NCBI GenBank assembly: GCA_037968995.1
Contig: JBBKWP010000266.1
Span: 4,650-68,649 of the forward strand
Direction: 5' to 3'
Length of the DNA stretch: 64,000 bases
Source of the DNA: JAEXNA01 sp037968995
GTDB taxonomy: Bacteria; Vulcanimicrobiota; Xenobia; Xenobiales; JADMJV01
This document shows, piece after piece, positions 16,740 to 26,500 of this stretch; position 1 is the first letter of the stretch, and every line of letters begins with the position of its first letter. The position numbers and the translations under genes are program-made. The notes under the pieces were generated by a model that saw nothing but the letters and a program-made list of their open reading frames with translations, did no database searches and was not told the origin of the DNA.

Positions 16740-17321
16740 TCAGTCCGCTGCGGACAACTGAGCTAAGAAGGCTTCCGCTTCCGCCAATTTTCGGCCTCGT
16801 TCTTCGACCTTTTCAGCTAAGGTTGCGTTGAGGTCAGAGAGCGCGCGGTTGGCGGCTTCGAGTTCTTGGACTTTTTCCAGCAGGTCGCCCATATACTGAT
16901 CGATGGTCGAGCGCATCCGCACGGAGAACACTTTAATCAAGGTCATACCCAGTTCGGGACGACCGGCCAGAAGCGTGAGAAAACGGGAGCGGTCGAAGAC
17001 CAGCACCGAGACTCGGCCTTTGGCGTGCATGTCGGCCACCCGAGGCTCTTTTTCCAAGATGGCCATTTCACCGACGATTTCGCCCGCCTTGGGCACGCCT
17101 AGGAGAACTCTGATTCCATCGGTCTCCTTATGGACTTCGACCTCGCCGCCCATTATGAGGTAGGCTTCCTCGCCCGCGTCTCCCTGTTTGGCGATCATCT
17201 GGCCGTCTTCGTAAACGCGATATTCTAAGGACTCCAAGAGAGCGTCGTAATCGGTGTCCGCTAAGGCGTCGAAGGTCGATTGGATAGCGTCACGGGCGCC
17301 CGGGGCGTGGTTGTCGCTCAT
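16740..17321 (-). CDS. Cyclic nucleotide-binding (Crp-like sensor) protein without DNA-binding domain
   Basis: A 193-residue protein. Residues 20-135 form a cNMP-binding beta-barrel: YRVYEDGQMIAKQGDAGEEAYLIMGGEVEV, then the phosphate-binding cassette-like GEIVGEMAILEKEPRVADM. The canonical cassette arginine appears in EPRVAD. After it comes a helical, probably coiled-coil tail (residues 145-190, LLEKVQELEAANRALSDLN) instead of the winged helix of Crp. It therefore probably dimerises and acts on a protein partner rather than DNA. It faces the FAD oxidase gene tail-to-tail. Confidence 0.82.
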   Translation of the reverse strand: MSDNHAPGARDAIQSTFDALADTDYDALLESLEYRVYEDGQMIAKQGDAGEEAYLIMGGEVEVHKETDGIRVLLGVPKAGEIVGEMAILEKEPRVADMHAKGRVSVLVFDRSRFLTLLAGRPELGMTLIKVFSVRMRSTIDQYMGDLLEKVQELEAANRALSDLNATLAEKVEERGRKLAEAEAFLAQLSAAD

Positions 17322-17410
17322 GCTGGAAGACCAACGTCTTGTCGAGGTCGCGCCCCGCTGTCTTGAACTGGCATGAGAAAATCTTCCAGATTGGCGTCTC
17401 TAGGCCTTCC

Positions 17411-17740
17411 CTACGCTTTCAACGCTTCCGTCTCGATTAAACCCGAATCCCGATGGACTCTGAGGCGAGTTGGGCGGTGTTGGTGGGATTCGATCTGGGC
17501 GCAGATGATAGAGATGGCGGTGTGCAGATACATCTCAGGAGTGAAGTTTTTCTTGGTGGCGACGAATTCGTTGGAGAAATCGACCACGTAGGTGAACGGA
17601 TCGCCGTCGGATTCTCGGATTTCAGCTTCGATGGAAGCGCCCTCTTCTCTCTTTGGGTCCGAGTCCGCGACACCAGCGTCGATGGTAAAGACCCGTTCGG
17701 GTTGATTGCGCAATGAGTAGGTTGTTTGATGGCGTTCCAT
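17411..17740 (-). CDS. Hypothetical protein, 109 residues
   Basis: A short protein I do not recognise. It is acidic to neutral with alternating strand-like segments (VFTIDAG, SIEAEIRESDG, TYVVDFSNEFVATKKN) and a helical FTPEMYLHTAISIICAQIE region; no signal or membrane segment. The opposite-strand and other minus-frame readings of the same stretch look like shadows, with many rare residue runs. It sits 56 bp after the start-distal end of the secreted-protein gene and on the same strand as the kinase/ABC unit. Confidence 0.55.
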   Translation of the reverse strand: MERHQTTYSLRNQPERVFTIDAGVADSDPKREEGASIEAEIRESDGDPFTYVVDFSNEFVATKKNFTPEMYLHTAISIICAQIESHQHRPTRLRVHRDSGLIETEALKA

Positions 17741-17796
17741 ACTGATGGAGTTCCGAGGCGCACGGGTCTGGTTCCTTTAAGAATCGGGGGTCTGCC

Positions 17797-19512
17797 CTAA
17801 ATCTTTAGGAGTCTCCCTTCGAATTCTAAGGAGGCGTCCAAGGGCCTCAGGTCCACGATGTCTAGGGCTAAACCTTCACCCGCATCGCCCTTCAGAATGT
17901 TGGAGAGAGGAAGCCTGGCCGGAATCTGCTGTTTTTTAGCCAAGTTGGACCCGATTTCGTGCTCGAGGCGCGGAGTGAGTTCCGCCGCCAGTTCGGTTTT
18001 GTCCCCAGGGAGTTTGTCGCTACGGATGACCAGTTGCTCAATCTTCACGTCCCAATCCCAGAACCGAGGTCCGCCAGGAGACAAAGGCGGGGAGAGACGG
18101 GGGCGGATGAAGCCGGCGGCCTGGAGCAAGGGTTCGACACCGCTCAACGGACCAGCTTTCCAAGCGACGTCGATCACTAGGTTTTGGAAGCGGAACGCGC
18201 CTTGACTGTACCCGGACTCCAATGAGCGCAAGAAGATTTTTTGCACGGTGATAGCCACGAAGAGGGCTTTACCGACTTGGAGGGGCGGTTCGGGAACGAA
18301 CGGTTTATCGGGGTCCAATACGGACTGCACCCCGCGCCTCACCAATCGGTCGGCCATCCCGGCGGAGAGTTGCAGGCGAAAGTTGCCTGGGATAAGGGCC
18401 CTAGAGGAGGCGGTTACGACAGACGTACTGTCTCCCGCGCCTAAACGCAAGGTGCCGGGCGGGGAGGGAGCCAGAAACCACTGGGGTTTCTCCTCTGGTG
18501 CCAAGAGGCTCTGGGAGCGCAGGTAGGTGTTGACCCAATCGAGGTTCAACACAGTGAGCTGTTTGGGGAGAAAAGCCTTGAGCTGGCGCAGCACTGAAGC
18601 GTCCAATAAGAAGCTAAACGGTAGCTGCCCCTCGAGTTGGATCTGGTCCCAATCGGGTTCGAGGATCAAAAGGTTGTTGCTGATCACAGGTCGCGCCGAG
18701 ACCACGAAAGAGGAATCGGCCAAGGTGGCGCCGCCTTGTGCCATGCCTAATTCCACTGTGCCCTCAAGACGCCAAGGCGCTTCATTGGCGCTGACTTGGT
18801 CGGGTAGGATGAGGCGCAATTGCGAAGCCTTCAAAGACAGCGCCTGCCACTGGACCTGCAGTCCGGCTTGGTCTCGTCCCAGGTCGATCAGAGTGTCTAG
18901 AAACGCTTGGGTCATTTCTAGGTCCACCAAGGGACCCGAACCCGCCTTGGTCGGAATTGCGCTGAGGGGTGACGCTACAGGACCCGATGCCGCGGCGACA
19001 ACTTCGTCGAGAGCCAAGACGGCGTTCACCTCCAAGCGATTCTCACCGAGCGGTACCACTACCAAGTCCGCTTTCCTTTGTCCCGTTCCGGGACTCAAAA
19101 GTTCGGAATTCGTAGTGCGCAGTTGGAAGCCGTCCAGGCTGGTGAGCTCTCCGTTGCGGGTGAGCTTTTGGTCGATGACGAACCGCTGACGGCGGGCGTT
19201 GTCCGGCACGCTGATGGGTGGCGGGGCCAAGGAACCTAGGTCGAGTTGGCCGTCTCGAAAATGTCCTTCTAGGATCACGAGACGTCCGGCCAATCCGTTG
19301 AGAAACTTCTCCCCATTGCTGATCTTGTAGAGTTGCCGTCGGCCCACGGTTTTGTCGAAAGCGGGCTCGACCACACCGTACCAGCCGTAGAGTCGGGATT
19401 CGACCCGCATCAGGCGTCGTTCCGAAGGAGCCTCGGCGTAGGCCCCGAGGGCGAGCCCTAGGATGAACAATAGAAGGAGGGCGAAGCGCTCTCGCAGCGA
19501 GATAGGAGCCAT
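17797..19512 (-). CDS. Large secreted beta-rich protein of the kinase/FHA-ABC unit
   Basis: A 571-residue protein with a clear signal peptide (MAPISLRERFALLLLFILGLALGAYA, split here: basic MAPISLRERF, then a hydrophobic core). The start is the ATG at 19512, which shares one base with the TAA of the ABC gene; the longer reading to 19884 is shadow. The mature part is beta-rich with repeats of the type 'GTVELGMAQGG' and 'RLQLSAGMADRLV', suggestive of a lipid-binding fold such as DUF2993, but I cannot assign a family with confidence. Being coupled to a kinase and an FHA-ABC exporter it may receive or insert what the transporter moves. Confidence 0.65.
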   Translation of the reverse strand: MAPISLRERFALLLLFILGLALGAYAEAPSERRLMRVESRLYGWYGVVEPAFDKTVGRRQLYKISNGEKFLNGLAGRLVILEGHFRDGQLDLGSLAPPPISVPDNARRQRFVIDQKLTRNGELTSLDGFQLRTTNSELLSPGTGQRKADLVVVPLGENRLEVNAVLALDEVVAAASGPVASPLSAIPTKAGSGPLVDLEMTQAFLDTLIDLGRDQAGLQVQWQALSLKASQLRLILPDQVSANEAPWRLEGTVELGMAQGGATLADSSFVVSARPVISNNLLILEPDWDQIQLEGQLPFSFLLDASVLRQLKAFLPKQLTVLNLDWVNTYLRSQSLLAPEEKPQWFLAPSPPGTLRLGAGDSTSVVTASSRALIPGNFRLQLSAGMADRLVRRGVQSVLDPDKPFVPEPPLQVGKALFVAITVQKIFLRSLESGYSQGAFRFQNLVIDVAWKAGPLSGVEPLLQAAGFIRPRLSPPLSPGGPRFWDWDVKIEQLVIRSDKLPGDKTELAAELTPRLEHEIGSNLAKKQQIPARLPLSNILKGDAGEGLALDIVDLRPLDASLEFEGRLLKI

Positions 19513-21434
19513 TAGGTCGTTTCCTTTCGGACCAGTAAGATGAAAAGCGGCAGGATTAAGTGCAGCGCCAGGAGCGGCCACAGCACTCCTCCCAGGATAT
19601 CGGGCGGTAGATAGTAGTCGGCGGTGATGAACGGCAGACCGAGTTCGGCGAGCCGTTGATTGATCTCCGTGAAGTAACATAAACCCGCGAATGTCCATCG
19701 GGTGATGGCGAGGGCGGAAATTTCTGCCAATGGGGTTCCCATGGCCTCTGGTTTCACGAAGGCCCCCGACAACACCAGTTGCAGGATCAAGAGCACGCTC
19801 ACCAAGGTGGTGGCCTGTTCGGCGGTGCCCACTAAGGCTGAAAGACAGAGCCCTAGCCCGGCTCCGCCCATATAGGTGGCCCACAAAAGGAGCAGCGCCC
19901 AGAGCTTTTCGGGGTTGGTCCAGGGAATAGGAATGATGCTCAGGACCACCCAGTTCAAGAGAACCACGGAAAATAGACCCTTGACCGAAAGAAGAAGCAG
20001 TTTGTTAGCCAAATATAATGACGGCCGAACTCCCAGCAGTCGCTCCCTCTGATAAATGCTTCGTTCTTTGACCAGTTCGCGGCAAGCGTTGATGGCCCCA
20101 AAGAACAGGGACGAGACGACCAGCATGAAGAGCAGAGTCGGTCCTTCCATGATGGGGAAACGACCCTGAGCGTCCAGTACTTGGTTCGGAGTGAATGTGT
20201 TCTGGGGAAAGAGCTTGCCCAAAACGAGTCCTATGATTGGAGCCTGTAAGATCAAAAGGGCCATGTACGAGCGGTCGGCGATGGTAACCAAAAAGTCGCG
20301 CTCCAGGAGAAGCTTGAGTTGGCTCAGTGCGCTGGGACGTCGCTCTTTTACAATGGGAACCTGGGTCGGCGCTTCGCTACCGGTCGCGGCTTCCAGGACG
20401 ACGGCTGTCATTTCACGTCGTGTCCGCTCGGCCAGCAGCTTTCCTTTGTCAGCAAACCATTCCGGCTTGGTGAGTTGTCGGTAGATCTCAGCAAAATCTT
20501 CTACCTGGAAGTGCTCGAGGGCTTCTTGCGGAGGTCCGTGATACACTGGGTGGCCTCCCGGGGCCAGGAAGAGAACCTGGTCGCAGAGCAAGATATTGGC
20601 GGTGGCGTGAGTTATTAAGATGACGGTCCGCCCGCGCCGCGCCAAGTCTCGCAAGCTCAGCATGATCTCTTTCTCCAGCCCTGGGTCCAGTCCGCTGGTG
20701 GGCTCGTCCAGAAAAAAGACGTCGGGGTCTCCCAACTCCTCGGCGGCCAAAGCGACGCGTTTCTTTTCGCCGCCGGACAGACGCGATATAGGTGTGTCTA
20801 GGCGGTGACCGAGGGACACCTGTTCGGCTGCGTAGTCCACCCGACGAGCGATCTCAGTGCGGGTGGTTCCCTGAGGCAGGCGCAAGCGGGCGGAGAACGC
20901 CAAGGCTGTAGACACTCGAAGGCGATCGTGCACGATCTCTTCTTGAGGCACCCAACCTGTGGAGTGCAAGAATTCCGCAGAATTTCGGGGCCGACCCTGA
21001 AAGAGAACCTGTCCCTCACTAGGTTTTTGGAGGCCTGCCATCAGTTTCATCAAGGTAGATTTTCCCGCTCCAGAGGTCCCCACTAGGGCCAGAAACGTTC
21101 CAGGTTCAACATTGAGGTCGATCTGCTTGAGAAGCTCTATCGAGGTACCGGGAATCTTGAAGGTGACGGCCCGACAGGTGACCTGCAGCCCGCGTCCACG
21201 AAAAAGGAGGGTCTGACCATCGAACTCGAGATGGTAGGGACCGATGGTGACTCGCTGATTTTTTTGCAAGACGGATTGCACGATTTCGTTACCTTCCACG
21301 AAGGTTCCGTTGGCAGAGTCTGTGTCCGTCAGGACATTACCGACCAGTCGGGCGTGAAAGCGAGAAACGAGGGGAGAGTCGAGAACGATGTCGCAGGCCG
21401 GGTCTCGCCCAATGGTCTTGGCCTTAGGTTCCAC
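19512..21434 (-). CDS. FHA-domain ABC transporter, ABCG/ABC2-type half transporter
   Basis: A 640-residue fusion. Residues 5-72 are an FHA phosphothreonine-binding domain (GR at 9-10, SRFH at 24-27, NGT at 42-44). Residues 85-310 are an ABC ATPase: Walker A GTSGAGKS at 119-126, signature LSGGE at 219-223, Walker B VFFLDE at 239-244. From about 375 an ABC2-type membrane domain with six predicted helices follows. The same order occurs in Mycobacterium Rv1747, which is regulated by a Ser/Thr kinase through its FHA domain. The gene overlaps the kinase gene by 11 bp, strongly suggesting that this kinase controls this exporter. The cargo, likely a lipid or glycolipid, is unknown. Confidence 0.92.
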   Translation of the reverse strand: MEPKAKTIGRDPACDIVLDSPLVSRFHARLVGNVLTDTDSANGTFVEGNEIVQSVLQKNQRVTIGPYHLEFDGQTLLFRGRGLQVTCRAVTFKIPGTSIELLKQIDLNVEPGTFLALVGTSGAGKSTLMKLMAGLQKPSEGQVLFQGRPRNSAEFLHSTGWVPQEEIVHDRLRVSTALAFSARLRLPQGTTRTEIARRVDYAAEQVSLGHRLDTPISRLSGGEKKRVALAAEELGDPDVFFLDEPTSGLDPGLEKEIMLSLRDLARRGRTVILITHATANILLCDQVLFLAPGGHPVYHGPPQEALEHFQVEDFAEIYRQLTKPEWFADKGKLLAERTRREMTAVVLEAATGSEAPTQVPIVKERRPSALSQLKLLLERDFLVTIADRSYMALLILQAPIIGLVLGKLFPQNTFTPNQVLDAQGRFPIMEGPTLLFMLVVSSLFFGAINACRELVKERSIYQRERLLGVRPSLYLANKLLLLSVKGLFSVVLLNWVVLSIIPIPWTNPEKLWALLLLWATYMGGAGLGLCLSALVGTAEQATTLVSVLLILQLVLSGAFVKPEAMGTPLAEISALAITRWTFAGLCYFTEINQRLAELGLPFITADYYLPPDILGGVLWPLLALHLILPLFILLVRKETT

Positions 21435-22941
21435 TGTCGACCTCTTTGGGCGGATTATGATAGCTTTCTAAAAGGTCGTCCCGCGTGGGATCGCCCAAGG
21501 AACGAAGAGCCTGTAGCCAAAGTTCGATACGATCGGGTTGAGTGACCGGTGGACGATCGACGCTCAAGGTTTCATAACGGCGCTCCCAACCGACCAGAGC
21601 CAAAGCCCCGGGGCCCTTCTCGGACCCCACTCTTGATCCGGGCCTTGCCAGTTCGGCGGTGTCTAGAATCAGTTGACACCAATATCGCGCGAGAATGGGG
21701 GCCCTTCGGGCGAAGAGCTTCGACTCCGACGCAGTAACGCGAAACAGTCGTTTCTCTTCCCAACCCTTTCCCACCAGCCAGACTTCACAGCTCTCCTCGA
21801 GTTCGCGGCGATAGGAAAACTCTAACGGCCGTTTCTGAAAATGCGCCTCTTCTAGGACCGCGGCGCACCATCGTGCTCTCTCTTCGGCCGTCTCTTCTCC
21901 CCATGCGTGGTCCTCACCCATGAAGGCCACTGTTGGGCGCGCCAAGATACACACTAGCCAAACCAGGCGTCGCTCGATCGTTTGTGGTCTCACTCCGATG
22001 CCGCTCCAGAGAGCCGTCGAAGTGAAACGAACGGGGCTAACCGGCGCGAGTAAAGAGTGGAGCCAAAATCCTACGGGGAGCATGAGAAGTGCGAGCAGCC
22101 AGGGCCAGAGCGGTCGCTCGGAAGGAACCTTCTGCAACTCGACGTGGCGAGTAGGCGGAGATAGGCTGGAGGCCGCCGGGGCCTGGGTTGGCCCGCTCAG
22201 CAACTGTTCTAGAGTCTGGCGCATCTCGACAGCGCTGAGAAAGGGCGTTTCAGGAGAAAGGCCTTTGGCGATGATGTCGTCCGCGGTCTGTGGAAGCAGA
22301 GGATCCCACTTTGAGGGGACAGCGGGCCCATCCTTTGGAGGAAGCTGTCCGGTGAGCAGTCCAAAGAGCGTCACCGTCACGGCGTACAGATCTCGCTGGG
22401 GAGTCCTGAGATCACGCTCTTGAGGAGGCAAATACTCTGGAGTGCCGCTGTGGAGATCGGTCGTTAACTGGCCTTGGAGAGGGGTCAGTGTGGTATAGTC
22501 GCAGAGGATAACCTCTTGATTTTGGTTGAGCATGAGGTTGCTCGGTTTGATGTCTCCGTGCAGGAAATCGCTCTGGTGGAGAACTTCGAGACCTTTCAAA
22601 ACATCGATGGTCCAACGCAGAGCTTGTCGTAAGGGCACTCGACGCTCGTCAAATCTTTCACGGGCCTGCTCTAGATCGTCGCCTTCAAGAAACTGATAGA
22701 CCACGTAGGATTGTTTATCCTTATTGATTCCGCGTTCGTAGAACCGGCACAAGTGAGGGCTTGGAGACCGGGCGAGTTTCTCGAGGTTGTCGAACCAAGG
22801 TTCCGGCGGGTTCTGGCCTAGGATTTTCACGGCCATCCATTCCGAGGAAGCCCCGTCGCCCGTCGAGCGTGCGCGGTAGACGGTCCCGGAAGTTCCGGCA
22901 CCGACGATGTCCAAGAGTTCGTAGGATCCGCAGGTCGTCAC
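21424..22941 (-). CDS. Transmembrane Ser/Thr protein kinase with a DYT in place of DFG
   Basis: A 505-residue Hanks-type kinase. The Gly-rich loop GAGTSGTVY (14-22), beta3 lysine Lys39 in MAVKIL, catalytic HGD (128-130, with Lys132 and Asn135) and the APE-region PEYLPP are present. The metal-binding motif reads CDYT (Asp148), not DFG, so Phe and Gly are replaced while the aspartate is kept. One membrane helix at about 279-299 separates the kinase from a 200-residue C-terminal extracytoplasmic domain that I do not recognise. It is first in the kinase, FHA-ABC, secreted-protein unit and probably phosphorylates the transporter. Activity is plausible as all catalytic residues remain. Confidence 0.9.
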   Translation of the reverse strand: MTTCGSYELLDIVGAGTSGTVYRARSTGDGASSEWMAVKILGQNPPEPWFDNLEKLARSPSPHLCRFYERGINKDKQSYVVYQFLEGDDLEQARERFDERRVPLRQALRWTIDVLKGLEVLHQSDFLHGDIKPSNLMLNQNQEVILCDYTTLTPLQGQLTTDLHSGTPEYLPPQERDLRTPQRDLYAVTVTLFGLLTGQLPPKDGPAVPSKWDPLLPQTADDIIAKGLSPETPFLSAVEMRQTLEQLLSGPTQAPAASSLSPPTRHVELQKVPSERPLWPWLLALLMLPVGFWLHSLLAPVSPVRFTSTALWSGIGVRPQTIERRLVWLVCILARPTVAFMGEDHAWGEETAEERARWCAAVLEEAHFQKRPLEFSYRRELEESCEVWLVGKGWEEKRLFRVTASESKLFARRAPILARYWCQLILDTAELARPGSRVGSEKGPGALALVGWERRYETLSVDRPPVTQPDRIELWLQALRSLGDPTRDDLLESYHNPPKEVDSGT

Positions 22942-23010
22942 GCCACCACCTTCGACCTGAGGTTTCCCGGAGTCCTCTCCTTTTCGTACTTACGGCTCAT
23001 CGCCCTCAGA

Positions 23011-23031
23011 CCTTGATGACCCTGATCAAGG
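23011..23031. promoter_or_regulatory. Inverted repeat in the divergent spacer of the kinase gene
   Basis: CCTTGAT and ATCAAGG are separated by seven bases. It lies 70 bp upstream of the kinase start and 46 bp upstream of the membrane-protein start, so it may be an operator for one or both. Based only on symmetry. Confidence 0.35.
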
Positions 23032-23076
23032 TTCAACATCAGGAGGAAGCCGCTATCTTTGTGGAAAGGGTACGGA

Positions 23077-23460
23077 ATGTCGTTTGATCCTGGCAATACA
23101 GCCGTTCTTGCGCTCGGGGTGATGATTGGTCTTGCCTTGGGCGGCGTGGTTTTGAGACTCTCTTGCGATCTGATCAACCAAGAGGCTCCCAGCCTGGGAC
23201 GTGCTATCGGGATCGTCTTCGCGGCCCTGCTCTGCCAGGCTGCCCTCGGGGGCGTCATGGGGTTTTTCGGATGGATAAACGTACGCGTCGTGTTCTTTTT
23301 CTCCGTCTGGCTGGTCTCGGGTGCCGTCTACTCATTCTTGCTGCCGGCCAAGTTTCTGCATGCTATGACGATCTGGTTGTGTCAGGTGGTCATGCTGTGT
23401 ATCTCGTTTTTCATTTTGGGTCTTCTCTTCAATCTCGTGAGCCGAGCGTTCGCGACATAA
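23077..23460 (+). CDS. Small integral membrane protein
   Basis: A 127-residue hydrophobic protein with four predicted membrane helices (about 9-26, 44-62, 70-88 and 98-120). I do not recognise a family. The ATG at 23077 is preferred over the upstream GTG at 23059 because it has a GGAAAGGG site at good spacing. It is divergent from the kinase gene and 115 bp upstream of ileS on the same strand. Confidence 0.65.
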   Translation: MSFDPGNTAVLALGVMIGLALGGVVLRLSCDLINQEAPSLGRAIGIVFAALLCQAALGGVMGFFGWINVRVVFFFSVWLVSGAVYSFLLPAKFLHAMTIWLCQVVMLCISFFILGLLFNLVSRAFAT

Positions 23461-23575
23461 CCCCTCAGTTACTAGTGGCCGCTCGGAGGAGGTGTCACTC
23501 TCTTTGCTGAGAAGGGCTTTGCTAAAGCATGCGATCTCGCAAAAAACGGTTAGAAGAGAATGGCGACAACAGGCG

Positions 23576-26500
23576 ATGTTCACCGAACTAGATAGCAACC
23601 AAAAAGCCCCCGAACGGGAGAAGGCGATCCTCGAGTATTGGAAGACTCACGACGTCTTCCAAAAGACCATGGATCGGCGAGAAGCGGAGGGCGCCAAAGA
23701 GTGGGTCTTCTACGAGGGACCGCCCACCGCCAACGGTCGCCCGGGCGTTCACCACGTCCAAGCCCGAGCCTACAAGGATCTGTTTCCTCGTTTTCAGACC
23801 ATGCGTGGCCGTCTGGTGCGCCGCCGGGCCGGTTGGGATTGTCACGGTCTGCCCGTAGAGTTGGAAGTTGAGAAGCGCCTCGGTTTTGACGGTAAGGCCG
23901 ACATCGAAAAATACGGTGTCGAACCGTTTAATAAAATGTGTCGAGAATCGGTGATGGAGTACGAACAGGTCTGGCGCGAGATGACCGAGCGGATCGGCTT
24001 TTGGGTGAATCTTGACGAAGCCTACATGACCATGTCCAACAATTTCGTGGAGAGCGTCTGGTGGTCCTTGAAGCAGTTGTGGGACAAAGGGCTGCTCTAC
24101 GAAGGATACAAAGTCGTCCCTTACTGTGCCAAGGACGGCACCCCGCTCTCCTCGCACGAAGTGGGTCTCGGCTACAAAGACGTGATCGACCCTTCCATTT
24201 TTGTCCGCTTTCCCTTGACCAACGCAACCGACTTTGGATTGCCGGACGGGACTGGTCTGCTCGTCTGGACCACCACCCCTTGGACGCTGCCGGGAAACGT
24301 GGCCGCTGCCGTGGCCCCCAACCTTAAGTACGTGGTGGTGGACGACGAACACGGACCCCTGGTGGTCTGTGAATCTCTGGTGGAGAAAGCCTTCGGCGAA
24401 GGCACTTCGGCGCGAACCGACGTACCGGCTAAGGTCGGGTCGGAGTTGGTCGGACTCAAATATTCGGCCCCTTTTCCGTTCTTGCCTTTGGACAAGCCCG
24501 GCCACCGTGTGGTCGCTGGAGACTTCGTGACCGCCGAAGATGGAACCGGCATCGTCCACATCGCTCCCGCCTTCGGTGCCGACGATCTGGCCGTCGCTCA
24601 AGCTTGCGACCTTCCCGTGATCCGGACGGTAGACTCCACGGGTCACTTTGTGGCGGAGGTGACGCTCTTGGCCGGTCTCTGGTTCAAGGACGCCGACAAG
24701 GTGGTGCTCGAAGACCTGACCGCACGCAACCTTCTCTTCAAGAAAATGGACTACGAACACAGCTATCCCCACTGCTGGCGCTGTCGTAATCCCTTGATGT
24801 ATTTCGCCACCGACAGTTGGTTCATTCGTAATACTGAGCTCAAGGAACGCCTGATCGAGAAAAATCAAACCATCGACTGGCATCCCGAACACATCAAAAA
24901 CGGGCGTTACGGCGATTGGCTCAACAACTTGGTAGACTGGGCGTTGTCTCGCAATCGTTACTGGGGCACTCCATTACCTATCTGGACCTGTCAGGACTGC
25001 GGCCACCGTCACTGCGTAGGCTCTTTCGCCGAACTCAGTGATCTGTCCACGGCTCCCCTCGACGTCGCCCATCCCGACTTCGATCCCCATCGCCCCCAAG
25101 TAGACAACATCACCTTACAATGTGAGAAGTGCGGCGGCGGTATGCAGCGGGTCCCGGAGGTGATCGACTGCTGGTACGATTCCGGCGCTATGCCGTTCGC
25201 TCAACTCCACTATCCTTTCGAAAACAAGGAGCGCTTCGAGACGACCGACTTCCCAGCGGACTTCATCTGCGAAGGTCTCGATCAGACTCGTGGGTGGTTC
25301 AACAGCCTTCACCAACTGGGTGTGATGCTGTTTGACTCCGTAGCCTACAAGAGCGTGATCTGTCACGGCTTGATCCTTGACGGGGACGGCGAGAAGATGA
25401 GTAAGTCCAGGGGCAACGTGGTGGATCCTTGGTCCATCTTAGATGCCGAGGGTGCGGACGCCCTTCGCTGGTACCTCTATGTGTCTGCTCCGCCCGAGCT
25501 TTCGAGGCGGTTTTCCGTGGAACTAGTGGGGGAGACCGCTCGCCGATTTTTGGGCACGGTGTTCAACACCTATAACTTCTTTGTCCTCAACGCCAATGCT
25601 GCCAAGCTTGACCTATCCCAGGCCAAGCCGGCGATCGAGCGAGACGCCCTGGACCGCTGGGTTTTGTCCAGGCTCCATCAGCTGATTCGGGACCTTACCG
25701 ACGATCTCGAAGCCTTCGATTTGACCCCCGCGGCGCGTCGATTAGACGGCTTTGTGGACGACTTAAGCAACTGGTATGTGCGCCGTTCGCGTCGCAAGTT
25801 CTGGGCCGAAGAGGTGGAATCTTTCGCGACCTTGTGGGAGTGTCTTGAAACGCTGAGTCGCCTCCTGGCGCCGTTCACTCCGTTTGCCGCGGAAACGCTC
25901 TATCAAGGGCTTCACTCGCAGGATGTTCAGGCCGAATCGGTTCATCTCGCCCCCTGGCCGGTGGTCGACGGACGATTGGTGGACCTGGCGTTGCTGGAAA
26001 CCACATCGGTTCTTCAGAAGATCGTTTCCTTGGGTCGGGCCGCGAGAAACGAGAGCGGCCATCGCGTGCGTCAGCCGCTGCCTGAAGTTTTGGTGAGGGT
26101 CAAAGACGAGATTCAGCAAAGGGATCTTAACGAGTTGTCAGATCAGCTCTTAGAAGAACTCAACGTCAAAGCGGTGCGGTTCTTAGGCATAGAGGAAGAC
26201 TTTCTCGACTACGACCTTAAGCCGAATCTAAAACTGGTCGGACGCAAGTATGGCAAACTCGTTCCCGGAATGAAGAAAGCCCTCACGGAAGTGGACGGCA
26301 AAGAGGTGGCGGCGGCTGTCGCCGCGGGCAGAACCTATTCCTTAGAAGTTGAGGGGCAGACCCTAGAGTTAGGGCCCGAGGAAATTCTGGTAGAAGCTCG
26401 GTCTCCAGAGGGCTTCGCGGCTCAGGAAGACGGAGGTTTCTTGGTTGCGCTGTCGACTGAGTTGACTCCCGAACTCGAGCGTGAAGGTTTGTCCCGAGAC

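Noticed and set aside
19513..19884. 124-residue N-terminal extension of the secreted protein
   Set aside because: It overlaps the membrane-domain end of the FHA-ABC gene; the ATG at 19512 gives a clean signal peptide and a one-base stop/start overlap.
23461..23575. T-box or other tRNA-sensing leader before ileS
   Set aside because: No T-box antiterminator sequence or terminator hairpin is visible in the 115-bp spacer.
23588..24892. 434-residue minus-strand reading frame inside ileS
   Set aside because: It is antisense to the conserved, motif-complete synthetase and has no family motifs, start site or spacer of its own.
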